64,000 nt of DNA from Paraliobacillus quinghaiensis (GTDB lineage Bacteria; Bacillota; Bacilli; Bacillales; Amphibacillaceae). Below are positions 19,519-28,325 of this stretch, piece after piece. The notes beneath the pieces were generated by a model. The model was given only the letters and a program-made list of their open reading frames with translations. It ran no database searches and was not told the origin of the DNA. The stretch is from assembly GCF_003426025.1 (NCBI RefSeq), contig NZ_QJSH01000011.1:1-64000 (forward strand), in the 5' to 3' direction. Within the stretch, counting starts at the first letter, position 1. The number at the start of each line of letters is the position of its first letter. The position numbers and the translations under genes are program-made.

Positions 19519-21516
19519 ATGCGGCATATAAGACGCTTTTTTCAACAAATACATAAAAATAGGCCGCTTCGGTGGATTGGTATTCTTTTTGCTTCCGGCG
19601 TTATTGGTGTCGGCGTTTTACTATTAACGATTTATGTTTCTGCCTATCTACTAGGTGCTCCCCCTTTAACAACTGCGCAAAACACTGTTTACTATAGTGC
19701 AAACGGAACAAAAATCGGGGAAGAGCATAATATTGAAAACAGGTATTGGGTCGAGCTTGATCAGATTGAACCAATGCTCATTGAAGCAACAGTTCAAGCA
19801 GAAGATCAACACTTTTATGACCATAATGGTTTTGATTATAAGCGGATTCTAGCAGCGCTTTTAGTAGATATTAGAACTGGTTCAAAACGAGAAGGCGCAA
19901 GCACGATTACTCAACAGTATGCCCGCAATCTCTATTTATCCCATGATAAAACATGGGCTCGTAAAATAAAAGAAGCTTTCTACACGGTAAGGTTAGAGCT
20001 TTTTTATGACAAAGACGAACTATTAGAAGGCTATCTTAACACAATTTATTATGGTCATGGTGCTTACGGGATTGAAGCGGCTAGTCGTTATTTTTTTGAT
20101 AAGGGCAGCAATGATCTAAGTCTTGCAGAAGCGACCTTACTAGCTGGTATACCCAATGGGCCAAGTTATTACTCTCCAATCTATAATTTTGAAAATGCAA
20201 AGAAGCGACAAAAGCGGATTTTATCAGTATTAGAAGAGAAAGAAGTCATCAGTGAACAGTCTGCTTATTTGGCAGAAAGAGAAGCTATTACAGTGAATGA
20301 GGCAGCACCTACAACAGTAGATTCAATCGCTCCTTATTTTCAAGATATTGTTTTAGCGGAAATGGAAGAAATCTTAGATGAGGATCGGGCTTCGATTCGG
20401 ACCGCTGGGTATAACGTTTATACAACATTGAAAGCCCCTCATCAAGAAGAGTTGAAAAAATCGATTGAAAATAGAATTGAAGATACTAGTGAATTGCAGG
20501 TTGGCTCGATTGCGATGAATCCAACTAATGGTGCCATTACCGGTATGATTGGTGGTCGCGATTATACTGAAAGTCCGTATAACCGGGCAGTACAAGCAAA
20601 AAGAATGGTTGGCTCTGCGTTTAAACCGATTTTGTATTATACTGCATTAACATATGGCTATACACCTGCGACTACACTGATTAGTAAACCTACTAATTTT
20701 TTATTAGCGGATGGCACGAGCTATCACCCTAGTAACTATAACGGGTATTACGCAGATCGTCCGGTCACTCTCGCCCAAGCACTGGCTGTTAGTGACAACA
20801 TCTATGCGATGAAAACACATATTTTTTTAAAACCTAAGCGGTTAATTAATACAGCGCGAGAATTTGGCATTACAAGTAGGCTTGACCCTGTTCCTTCACT
20901 TGCTTTAGGTACTGCCTCTGTTAACGTGAAAGAAATGGTAACTGCATACAGTATGTTAGCCAATGGAGGGAAATCAGTTGATCCTTATATGATAGAGAAA
21001 ATTACTGATGCAGATGGAAAAGTTTTGTATGAGCATAAGGCGTCGGAGCAAAAGCAGGTACTTGATGCCCAGCAAACTTTTATTCTTAACCAACTGATGA
21101 CAGGGATGTTTGACCCAACATTAAGTGGTTACATGCATGTTACAGGTGATTCAATTGCACATCGATTAGAGCACACCTATGCCGGGAAATCTGGAACAAC
21201 AGAAAGTGATAATTGGATGATCGGTTACAGCCCTAAGCTAGTAATGGGGATCTGGACAGGTTATGACGACAACAGCCCTGTAGAAAAGGTTGCGGATCGA
21301 ACGGCTGCTAAGCAAATTTGGGCAGACTTTATTATATCCGCTCATGATGGCGATGCTGTTCAAAATTTCCCTGTTCCTTCTGGAATAATCGCCGCGTACA
21401 TCGATCCAACTAGTGGAGAATTATCTACTCCTTATTGCGAGAAGAGCAAGTTGATGTATTTTGTTAAAGGAACAGAACCTACAGAATATTGTTCTTTGCA
21501 TTGGCCGGAAGATTGA
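19519..21516 (+). CDS. pbpG: Class A penicillin-binding protein (PbpG/PBP2d type)
   Basis: A bifunctional peptidoglycan synthase anchored by one N-terminal membrane segment (residues about 18-45). The glycosyltransferase 51 domain shows the catalytic motif EDQHFYDHNGFDY near residue 95 and later GASTITQQYARNLY. The transpeptidase domain has SxxK in GSAFKPI (near residue 365), SDN in AVSDNIYAM and KSGTT near residue 555. At 665 residues it is close to B. subtilis PbpG (YwhE), whose place beside speE and ywhD it shares; that paralogue acts in sporulation. GGAG lies 13 bases before the ATG, rather far. Confidence 0.92.
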   Translation: MRHIRRFFQQIHKNRPLRWIGILFASGVIGVGVLLLTIYVSAYLLGAPPLTTAQNTVYYSANGTKIGEEHNIENRYWVELDQIEPMLIEATVQAEDQHFYDHNGFDYKRILAALLVDIRTGSKREGASTITQQYARNLYLSHDKTWARKIKEAFYTVRLELFYDKDELLEGYLNTIYYGHGAYGIEAASRYFFDKGSNDLSLAEATLLAGIPNGPSYYSPIYNFENAKKRQKRILSVLEEKEVISEQSAYLAEREAITVNEAAPTTVDSIAPYFQDIVLAEMEEILDEDRASIRTAGYNVYTTLKAPHQEELKKSIENRIEDTSELQVGSIAMNPTNGAITGMIGGRDYTESPYNRAVQAKRMVGSAFKPILYYTALTYGYTPATTLISKPTNFLLADGTSYHPSNYNGYYADRPVTLAQALAVSDNIYAMKTHIFLKPKRLINTAREFGITSRLDPVPSLALGTASVNVKEMVTAYSMLANGGKSVDPYMIEKITDADGKVLYEHKASEQKQVLDAQQTFILNQLMTGMFDPTLSGYMHVTGDSIAHRLEHTYAGKSGTTESDNWMIGYSPKLVMGIWTGYDDNSPVEKVADRTAAKQIWADFIISAHDGDAVQNFPVPSGIIAAYIDPTSGELSTPYCEKSKLMYFVKGTEPTEYCSLHWPED

Positions 21517-21557
21517 TGGTGAATTTGGGATTTGAGATCGCGGGCGGGAATTCGGCG

Positions 21558-21690
21558 TTTGCTGAATTATCGCTGAGTTTGCTGAATTATATTGCGGTTT
21601 TGCCGAATAATCTTGGATTTCGCCGAATAATTCTCAGTTTCGCTGAATAATCGCTCGAATCGCCGAATAATCTCTGAAATCGCCGAATCA
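21558..21690 (+). repeat. 20-base-period intergenic array 2 (seven units)
   Basis: Seven units of the TTYGCYGAATWAT core. The G of GCC/GCT lies at 21561, 21581, 21602, 21622, 21642, 21662 and 21682, giving spacing of 20, 21, 20, 20, 20 and 20. The seven or so bases between cores vary freely. It occupies the space between the pbpG stop and the shared terminator, in the same orientation as pbpG. Confidence 0.88.
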
Positions 21691-21717
21691 CCAATCAACC
21701 TAACCAGCGCTCCCTAC

Positions 21718-21774
21718 AAAAAAGGTTTTGAGTAATGGCAATTTGTACGAAATGCCATCCTCAAAACCTTTTTT
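21718..21774. terminator. Bidirectional terminator between pbpG and ywhD
   Basis: AAAAAAGGTTTTGAG and TCAAAACCTTTTTT form the outer stem and ATGGCA / TGCCAT an inner stem. T-runs lie on both sides, serving the convergent genes pbpG and ywhD. It overlaps the ywhD stop codon; GCGCTCCC (21708) and GGGAGCGC (21783, coding) can extend the stem further. Confidence 0.88.
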
Positions 21775-22297
21775 ACTTACTCGGGAGCGCTTCTTTTAAT
21801 TCATCAGCTGCATTCTCCCACATTACTGGATCGAATTCCCGTAGAAAGTCACCTAGTAATTCCTTTGATTCATCATCCATATGCTCGACAATATATTGTC
21901 CTTTCATTGATTTATCCATATGTGTAACATGTTCGGGCATTGATTTATAGGCACGTTTAATTGAACGATCAACACGAATTTCACTACCTGCTACACCGTG
22001 ATAATATGGCCCGTTTTCACCGCGCTCTACTGTTACCCAGACAATCCAGTATAAAAGGCCATTAGGTACTTCTTCTTTATCCTTTATGAATTTCACACGG
22101 CGCTCCACTTCACTTCTAGCATGCATGGCACCCATATCAACAAAAGCACGCTTTTCATTCGGATCGATAATTACCGGTGAGATATTTTCCAAGCTAATTG
22201 AACCAACACCATAACCTCCATGACCATCTGTTGAATCATCTTTCATTATCGTAAAAGCATTACTTCTCTTTTGGTTTTTATTATCTTCTGTGGACAT
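21773..22297 (-). CDS. ywhD: YwhD family protein
   Basis: A 174-residue soluble protein of the YwhD family, restricted to Bacillaceae and without known function. It contains GGYGVGSISLENISPVIIDP and a central stretch VERRVKFIKDKEEVPNG, with no transmembrane segment or catalytic motif that I recognise. The ATG at 22297 has AAGGAGG nine bases upstream. It keeps its B. subtilis position between pbpG and ywhB. Confidence 0.88.
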   Translation of the reverse strand: MSTEDNKNQKRSNAFTIMKDDSTDGHGGYGVGSISLENISPVIIDPNEKRAFVDMGAMHARSEVERRVKFIKDKEEVPNGLLYWIVWVTVERGENGPYYHGVAGSEIRVDRSIKRAYKSMPEHVTHMDKSMKGQYIVEHMDDESKELLGDFLREFDPVMWENAADELKEALPSK

Positions 22298-22446
22298 AAA
22301 CCTAATCCTCCTTGACCTAACTTCTTCGTTAATGCTGTTATTGTAGCATATTGATTCAGGTCATTTCATCCTGGACAACTTTAGACGAGATTTCAACTTC
22401 ATTTTCGCGTATACTATAAATAAAAATTAGAAGGAGTGTACTACAT

Positions 22447-22632
22447 ATGCCATATGTTACAGTGAAAATGTTAGAAGGAAGAACAGACGAACAGAAAAAA
22501 GCGTTGGTTGAAAAAGTTACAGATGCGGTTGTCGAAACAACTGGAGCTTCCAAAGAAAAGGTTGTTGTTTTTATTGAAGATATGACGAAAGATCATTATG
22601 CTGTTGGTGGCAAACGATTGAGTGATCAATAA
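22447..22632 (+). CDS. ywhB: 4-oxalocrotonate tautomerase family enzyme
   Basis: A 61-residue member of the tautomerase superfamily. Proline 2 in MPYVTVKM becomes the catalytic N-terminal proline after removal of Met. The fold proceeds through EGRTDEQKKALVEKVTDAV and the second strand VVVFIEDM. The 4-oxalocrotonate tautomerase has about 62 residues and forms hexamers. The physiological substrate of the Bacillus YwhB type is unclear. It is divergent from ywhD, with AGAAGGAG before the ATG. Confidence 0.9.
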   Translation: MPYVTVKMLEGRTDEQKKALVEKVTDAVVETTGASKEKVVVFIEDMTKDHYAVGGKRLSDQ

Positions 22633-22682
22633 GCACAATGGTTTTCTGGTATAGCTAGGGTAAAAATATACCTAAAACAAAT

Positions 22683-22732
22683 ACCACCCATCTAAAACTA
22701 ATTAGCTTTAGGTGGGTGGTAAACTTTTTTTA
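22683..22732 (+). terminator. Intrinsic terminator of ywhB
   Basis: ACCACCCATCTAAA and TTTAGGTGGGTGGT pair around an 11-base loop, followed by AAACTTTTTTT on the plus strand. Confidence 0.9.
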
Positions 22733-22766
22733 TTGACGCTACTTACTTAGCAAACTTTAAAGCACA

Positions 22767-23279
22767 CTAAGCCTGCACTTGTTCATTCCCTTGTAACTCT
22801 GCAATAAACTGCCATGCGGATTCGATATCTGTTGCTGTATAATTGGAGCTTTTTTTAACAATTTGTATCTTTTCTTCTACTTCAGATTTCGATAGATGTT
22901 TAAAATAAAGTATGGTAGAGACAAGTTCTAAGAAGCGAGAACTTTGGTCTTTCATCTTGTCTATCTTGTCTTCAAATGGCGGCAGCACGACTTGTGAATG
23001 ATTCAGGAAATCTTCGCCTGCACGTGTCATTGTATAACGATATTGATAATAGTTGCTTTTCTTTTCTTTACTTTCAGCAATAAACCCTAAGTTACACAAC
23101 TCTTCCATTCTTAAGGTTAACTCTTCTGAATATGGACCATAAAAATGAAATTCGAATTTTTCCTCGAAAGGTATATCACAGTTTTTTAAAATATAAATCA
23201 TTTTTTGAAGTTTCTTTCGACCAATTATTTCTCCAGAAGTCATGAAAAACTTCATCAGTTTAGCATGATTCGTCAACAT
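22767..23279 (-). CDS. ywgA: YwgA family protein
   Basis: A 170-residue protein of the YwgA family. The N-terminal part (KLMKFFMTSGEIIGRKKLQKMIYILK) and YGPYSEELTLRMEELCNLGFI look like a winged-helix fold, and YYQYRYTMTRAGEDFL resembles a wing. A DNA-binding or protein-interaction role is possible but not shown. It lies directly downstream of ywfO (58-base gap), probably cotranscribed. Confidence 0.82.
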   Translation of the reverse strand: MLTNHAKLMKFFMTSGEIIGRKKLQKMIYILKNCDIPFEEKFEFHFYGPYSEELTLRMEELCNLGFIAESKEKKSNYYQYRYTMTRAGEDFLNHSQVVLPPFEDKIDKMKDQSSRFLELVSTILYFKHLSKSEVEEKIQIVKKSSNYTATDIESAWQFIAELQGNEQVQA

Positions 23280-23337
23280 AAAAACAACCCCTATTCCAAG
23301 CTTAGTAGAGCATTAATTATTCCATATTTTTAAGAAA

Positions 23338-24645
23338 CTATTTCTCTTGTGATAGTCCTAATAACGTTTCAATTCTTGCTTTTTCTGGTTCATCATCTGG
23401 TAAGGCCTCAACAAAATCCATTGGGAAATACAACTTGTGATCTGTTCGCTTTTTCCCTGAGATAGATTCAACAATATCTGACTGTCTTGATAATTCTTTC
23501 AGTTCTTGATTTGGCATTAATAAATGGATTGGTAGCCTTTCTCCCTCTTCACCTGGGCGATAAAAATCATATGGTAAATCAGAAGATGAATCCACAACTA
23601 AATAATATTCCGGATCCATTCCTGCTTTTTCAAATAGACTATAAAGCTCCATCCATTCTTCCATCTGTAGGTTTGGATTAAATTCAATATATTTAAATAG
23701 CTTTCGGTTTGTGAAGCGCACGCATAGATCACTTAATATAGGATCCGCTTCATCTGCCCACATTTGAAAATAATAGAGCACAATTGATTCATCCAAACGT
23801 AAGTAATCCTCCAAGCTCACATCTCCTGTAAAAAAGGACAAGAAGTGGGTTGGTTTTAAAGAAAAAGTATAATCTTGCTGGTACAAATCTTTTGCACGAT
23901 GAAGAATTTTGGATAATATCACTTCGGCACTTCGGCTTACTGGATGGAAATACACCTGCCAATACATTTGATAACGGCTCATAATATAATCTTCAACTGC
24001 ATGCATTCCCGACGATTTAATCACGACCTGATCCTCGAGCGGACGCATCACACGTAAAATTCTTTCCATATCAAAATGCCCATAGCTTACCCCAGTAAAA
24101 TAGGCATCGCGCTGGAGGTAGTCCATTCGATCAGCATCAATTTGGCTTGAGATTAAGCTAATAACGAGCTTATCTTCATATGTTTTATTAATCACATCAG
24201 CCACTTTTTGAGGGAAACCCTTATCCACCCTTTGTAAAATGTGATTAACCTCGGTATTTCCTAAAATTATCTTTCTAGTAAATTCTTCATGATCTAATTT
24301 AAAGACTTTTTCAAACGAATGGGAAAAAGGCCCATGACCTAGATCATGGAGTAAGGCTGCACAAAGACAAAGTAACCGTTGTTCTTTATTCCAATGTTCT
24401 CGTCCTTCAAAATTAAATAGGATACGTCGTACAATTTCATATACACCTAGGGAGTGATTAAAACGGCTATGTTCTGCGCCATGAAATGTTAGATAAGACG
24501 TGCCTAACTGTTTAATTCGGCGTAACCGTTGAAATTCAGCAGCACTGATCAGGTCCCAAATCACCCGATCTTTAACATGCACATAGCGGTGAACAGGATC
24601 TTTAAATACTTTTTCTTCATTTAATTGCTCGTCCTTATATGCCAT
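23338..24645 (-). CDS. ywfO: HD-domain phosphohydrolase YwfO
   Basis: A 435-residue HD superfamily hydrolase related to deoxynucleoside triphosphate triphosphohydrolases. The metal-binding histidines and aspartates lie in EHSRFNHSLGVYEIV (near residue 60) and LLHDLGHGPFSHSFEK (near residue 100), with a further D in SSQIDADRMDYLQRDAY. Enzymes of the YwfO group have dNTPase activity; the exact substrate here is inferred. The ATG at 24645 has AAAGGAT upstream. It is divergent from lipL. Confidence 0.9.
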   Translation of the reverse strand: MAYKDEQLNEEKVFKDPVHRYVHVKDRVIWDLISAAEFQRLRRIKQLGTSYLTFHGAEHSRFNHSLGVYEIVRRILFNFEGREHWNKEQRLLCLCAALLHDLGHGPFSHSFEKVFKLDHEEFTRKIILGNTEVNHILQRVDKGFPQKVADVINKTYEDKLVISLISSQIDADRMDYLQRDAYFTGVSYGHFDMERILRVMRPLEDQVVIKSSGMHAVEDYIMSRYQMYWQVYFHPVSRSAEVILSKILHRAKDLYQQDYTFSLKPTHFLSFFTGDVSLEDYLRLDESIVLYYFQMWADEADPILSDLCVRFTNRKLFKYIEFNPNLQMEEWMELYSLFEKAGMDPEYYLVVDSSSDLPYDFYRPGEEGERLPIHLLMPNQELKELSRQSDIVESISGKKRTDHKLYFPMDFVEALPDDEPEKARIETLLGLSQEK

Positions 24646-24785
24646 TTGCTTATCCTTTCCGCTACATTTCTCTGCATTATTTATTCTTTCATTGTATAAT
24701 AGTTTTGGTTAATCTAAAAGAGGCGTTAATTTTATTAAGTGGGGAATTTTAACCTCTAAGTGTGATAAATAAAGGAGTACAGGAA

Positions 24786-25628
24786 ATGACGGACTGGAAA
24801 AACTTTTTTAGCGGAAAAGCTTATCGCTTGATTGATCATAGTGATCCGCTTTCTCTTGATAATGCAATGGACTCATTTGCGATTGATGACGCTATTGCGT
24901 TGTCTGTTAGTAAAGATAAATCAGCCCATACTATTAGGTTGTGGGTACATAATAAAACAATTGTGCTCGGCATTTCCGATGCGCGATTACCTTATATTGA
25001 AGAGGCAGTTAGTTCCCTTCAGGCTCAAGGGTATCAAACGATTGTAAGAAACTCTGGAGGCTTAGCTGTTGTTTTAGATAAGGGCGTCTTAAATATTTCC
25101 TTGTTGTTATCTGGTGGAAATTCGCTTGGAATTCATCAAGGGTATGAAGTTATGGTTGCCTTTATCCAAGACCTTTTAGCGGATTATACGACAGAAGTTA
25201 AGGCATTTGAAGTTGAAGGATCTTATTGTCCAGGTGATTATGATTTAAGTATAGATGGGAAAAAATTTGCGGGTATTTCGCAGCGGCGTGTTCGTGACGG
25301 GATAGCGGTTCAAATTTATCTTTCCATAGAGGGCGACGGCCAGGCACATGCACGGTTAATTCGTGATTTTTATCAAGTAGGCTTGCGCGGAGAAGAGACT
25401 AAAATAAAGTATCCTACTGTAAGGCCAGAAACGATGCGTTCTTTATCTGAACTGGTTGATAAGCCGATCACAGTTGAACTTGTTAAAGATCGTTTAACGC
25501 ATATGTTGGACGATTTAACTGTAGAGCGGGTGCAGGCTGAACTATCGGATGAAGAGGTTCTGGAGTATCAGAAGCGAAAAAAACAGATGATTGAAAGAAA
25601 CAAAAAAGCACTCGGTGATTTAGCATAA
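24786..25628 (+). CDS. lipL: Octanoyl-[GcvH]:protein N-octanoyltransferase
   Basis: LipL moves the octanoyl group from GcvH to the E2 subunits of 2-oxoacid dehydrogenases during lipoate assembly. The biotin/lipoate ligase fold has the catalytic cysteine in EGSYCPGDYDLS (about residue 148) and the lysine in GKKFAGISQRR. The ATG at 24786 has GGAG eight bases upstream; an earlier GTG frame start lies before it. The 280 residues match B. subtilis LipL (YwfL), and it sits near pta as there. Its terminator overlaps the stop codon. Confidence 0.92.
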   Translation: MTDWKNFFSGKAYRLIDHSDPLSLDNAMDSFAIDDAIALSVSKDKSAHTIRLWVHNKTIVLGISDARLPYIEEAVSSLQAQGYQTIVRNSGGLAVVLDKGVLNISLLLSGGNSLGIHQGYEVMVAFIQDLLADYTTEVKAFEVEGSYCPGDYDLSIDGKKFAGISQRRVRDGIAVQIYLSIEGDGQAHARLIRDFYQVGLRGEETKIKYPTVRPETMRSLSELVDKPITVELVKDRLTHMLDDLTVERVQAELSDEEVLEYQKRKKQMIERNKKALGDLA

Positions 25629-25652
25629 CACCACGTGCTTTTTGTTTTTTAT
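25602..25652 (+). terminator. Terminator overlapping the lipL stop codon
   Basis: AAAAAAGCAC and GTGCTTTTTG form the stem, with an inner GGTG / CACC pair. The TAA stop of lipL lies in the loop, and TTTTTTATT follows. Termination and translation end thus coincide. Confidence 0.75.
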
Positions 25653-25689
25653 TGTGCGGGATTACTAAGGCCGTCGGTGTGTGGGTGGT

Positions 25690-25800
25690 AATTCGGCGAA
25701 ATTTATGATTATTCGGCAAAAACGGGCATTTATTCGGCGAATGCGAGTAATAATCCGGCGAAATTTCAATTTATTCGGCAAACGTAAAATTATTCCAGTA
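25690..25800 (-). repeat. 20-base-period intergenic array 3 (five to six units)
   Basis: Same core as arrays 1 and 2, in reverse orientation (ATTCGGCGAA on the plus strand). The C of CGGC lies at 25694, 25714, 25735, 25756 and 25776, and a degenerate copy (ATTCC) follows near 25795. Spacing is 20, 21, 21 and 20. It occupies the whole gap between the convergent genes lipL and menC. Confidence 0.85.
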
Positions 25801-25808
25801 TAATCCTT

Positions 25809-26924
25809 CTATTTTTTCTCTATAACAACCTTCTCAACGCTAAAATAATCCAAAGCTTCTCGATCAATCTCGTAGCCGATTCCAGGTTTTTCTGGTAGAT
25901 GTACTTGGCCGTTTTTTACTTGAACGGTTGGTTGAATAATGTCCCGCTCCCAGTAATTTTCTGAGGCTGCTGTATCTGCTGGTAAGGTAAATTGAGCTAA
26001 GCTTGCTATCGCAAGGCTATGCGCTCTTCCAACACCCGCTTCAAGCATACCACCGCACCAAAGCGCAATCCCGTTTTTAGCAGCATAATCTTCTATATCT
26101 TGCACATTCTTAATGCCGCCAACTCGACTCATTTTCACGTTAATAATTTTACAGCTCTCTAATGCGATTGCTGTTTGCACGTCACTATATGTATGTATAC
26201 TTTCATCTAAACAAATTGGGGTTTGAAGTTGTTGTTGTAAAGATGCGTGCTCAACAAAATCATCATTTGCCAATGGTTGTTCGATCATTTGTAAATTAAA
26301 TTGATCTAACTGTTGTAGTGTTTTTATGTCACTAAGTTGATAAGCTGAATTAGCATCGACCATTAAAGGAATCTCCGGAAACGCCTTTCTAACAGCACGT
26401 ACAAGCTCAACATCATTACCTGGTTTGATTTTTAACTTAACTCGCGTGTAACCTTTTGCTAACTTTGTTTCAATCACATTTAATAGCTGCTTAACAGATG
26501 GTTGAAGCCCAATGCTTACACCGACATCAATCGCATTCTTTGCTCCACCAATCAGTTGGTATAACGGTTTGTTTTGTTTTTTTGCATACAAATCCCAAAC
26601 CGCGCTCTCGACTGCTGCTTTCGCCATATTATTTCGGCGAACTTTTTGAAAACGCTGGGCTAATTCTGACGGATGACTAATTTCTTCCTCTAATACTAAC
26701 GGTACTAAAAAAGATTCAATCACATGGCGATTGGTTTCAGATGTCTCTTCTGTATACCAAGGTGTTTCAAAGGCTTCCGTCTCACCAAAGCCACTATATC
26801 CGTCTTGATCAATTACTTCAATGATATAGAAATCCTTTTGTTCAACACGCCCAAAACTTGTGACGAAAGGATGTTTATAATCCATTACAAGATGATGTAA
26901 GATCACTTTTTCGATGGCCAACAT
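25809..26924 (-). CDS. menC: o-Succinylbenzoate synthase / N-acylamino acid racemase family
   Basis: An enolase-superfamily enzyme of 371 residues. The KxK motif is in RVKLKIKPG (near residue 163). The metal ligands lie in LMVDANSAY, MIEQPLA and CLDESI, and the second lysine in INVKMSRVGG. These residues and the length fit MenC of Firmicutes (o-succinylbenzoate synthase in menaquinone synthesis), whose close relatives racemise N-succinylamino acids. No other men gene is near, so racemase activity cannot be excluded. The gene is monocistronic, between array 3 and the pta terminator. Confidence 0.8.
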   Translation of the reverse strand: MLAIEKVILHHLVMDYKHPFVTSFGRVEQKDFYIIEVIDQDGYSGFGETEAFETPWYTEETSETNRHVIESFLVPLVLEEEISHPSELAQRFQKVRRNNMAKAAVESAVWDLYAKKQNKPLYQLIGGAKNAIDVGVSIGLQPSVKQLLNVIETKLAKGYTRVKLKIKPGNDVELVRAVRKAFPEIPLMVDANSAYQLSDIKTLQQLDQFNLQMIEQPLANDDFVEHASLQQQLQTPICLDESIHTYSDVQTAIALESCKIINVKMSRVGGIKNVQDIEDYAAKNGIALWCGGMLEAGVGRAHSLAIASLAQFTLPADTAASENYWERDIIQPTVQVKNGQVHLPEKPGIGYEIDREALDYFSVEKVVIEKK

Positions 26925-26961
26925 GTTTAGGTCCCCCTTTTTTTCAATAGTATTATATTAG

Positions 26962-26993
26962 AAAAGGTTCCGTCTAATTAGGCGGAACCTTTT
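26962..26993. terminator. Intrinsic terminator of pta
   Basis: AAAAGGTTCCG and CGGAACCTTTT form a perfect 11-bp stem, with TCTAATTAGG between, ten bases past the pta stop. Confidence 0.9.
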
Positions 26994-27003
26994 GATCATG
27001 TGC

Positions 27004-27975
27004 TTATAGAGATTGTGCAGCAGTAATGATTGCTAATTTATAGACATCATCTGTGTCACAACCGCGTGATAAATCATTTACCGGTTTGTTTAATCCTTGT
27101 AAGATTGGGCCAACTGCATCAAAGTTACCTAGACGCTGTGCAATTTTGTAACCAATGTTACCAGCTTCAAGACCAGGGAATACGAAAACATTTGCATCGC
27201 CTTTAATCTCTGCATCTGGCGCTTTTTTCTCTGCTACACTTGGAACAAATGCAGCATCAAATTGAAATTCACCATCTAACGGTAATGCTGGACGTTGTTC
27301 TTTCGCAATTTTTACAGCTTCTGCAACTTTATCTGTTTCTTCTGATTTAGCTGATCCTTTTGTTGAAAAACTAAGCATTGCAACGCGTGGATCAATATCG
27401 AATAAGCTTGCTGTGTCTGCGCTTGCTAGTGCGATTTCTGCTAAATCTTGAGCGTCTGGCGCAATGTTGATTGCACAATCTGCAAATACATATTTCTCTT
27501 CATCACGTACCATAATGAAGACGCCAGATGTCTTTTTGATTCCTGGTTTTGTTTTGATGATCTGTAGTGCAGGACGTACTGTATTGGCAGTAGAGTTTAC
27601 CGCTCCGCTTACTAAACCATCTGCTTTACCCATGTATACAAGCATTGTTCCAAAGTAATTCATATCTAAAAGAATTTTACGTGCATCCTCTTCAGTTGCT
27701 TTTCCTTTACGACGTTCAACAAAACTTGCTACCATTTCATCAAACTCTGGATAATTATGTTGGTTGATAACCTCTACATTTGTTAATTGAACGCCTAATT
27801 CTTTTGCTTGCTGTTCTAATTTTTCTTGGTCGCCAACTAGTACAGGTTGAATTAATCCTTCTTCTCCTAACTTAGCTGCTGCTACTAATATTCTCTCGTC
27901 AGAACCTTCTGGGAATACGATTCTTCTACTATTACCTGCTAATCTACCTCTTAATGTTTCAAATAAATTACTCAT
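27004..27975 (-). CDS. pta: Phosphate acetyltransferase
   Basis: Pta converts acetyl-CoA and phosphate to acetyl phosphate, the first step of overflow acetate production. The 323-residue short form contains only the catalytic PTA_PTB domain, with motifs RIVFPEGSDERIL, GAVNSTANTVRPALQIIKT, CAINIAPDAQDLAEIA and GPILQGLNKPVNDLSRG. The ATG at 27975 has GGAGGG six bases upstream. It is divergent from hemQ as in B. subtilis. Confidence 0.96.
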   Translation of the reverse strand: MSNLFETLRGRLAGNSRRIVFPEGSDERILVAAAKLGEEGLIQPVLVGDQEKLEQQAKELGVQLTNVEVINQHNYPEFDEMVASFVERRKGKATEEDARKILLDMNYFGTMLVYMGKADGLVSGAVNSTANTVRPALQIIKTKPGIKKTSGVFIMVRDEEKYVFADCAINIAPDAQDLAEIALASADTASLFDIDPRVAMLSFSTKGSAKSEETDKVAEAVKIAKEQRPALPLDGEFQFDAAFVPSVAEKKAPDAEIKGDANVFVFPGLEAGNIGYKIAQRLGNFDAVGPILQGLNKPVNDLSRGCDTDDVYKLAIITAAQSL

Positions 27976-28325
27976 ACTTTACCCTCCAAAGTCATTTCTG
28001 TTATATATAATACGCCTTTTTGTGTGTGAATGAAAGTACTAGGCAAGACTTTTTTTCATTCTAATCAGGATTGTCGCAATTTTGTCATCTAAAGACATGA
28101 AAGCAGCTTATCAACGGTATATTTTAAACCCCTCTTATCCTCTATTGATTTTTGTCCGAATCATGACAATTATTATTAAAAGCCTCTCTATTCCAGTTTC
28201 GCTCACAAAACCTTCTTTCCTCAGCACGAAAAGCTTCTCTCATGATTACTATTCCCGATTTATGTTATATTAAAAACTAAAGAAGATTTCAATTACTAGT
28301 CATTATAATTCAAGGAGAGATAGAT
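27976..28325. other. Divergent promoter region between pta and hemQ
   Basis: About 350 bases. A TATTAT -10-like box for pta lies near 28008 but its -35 is poor. I find no convincing catabolite site and no plausible small gene. Confidence 0.4.

Noticed and set aside
22767-24645. ywgA-ywfO as an HD-domain antiphage dNTPase system
   Set aside because: Both are conserved housekeeping neighbours in Bacillaceae at this syntenic position, with no toxin, sensor or mobile context.
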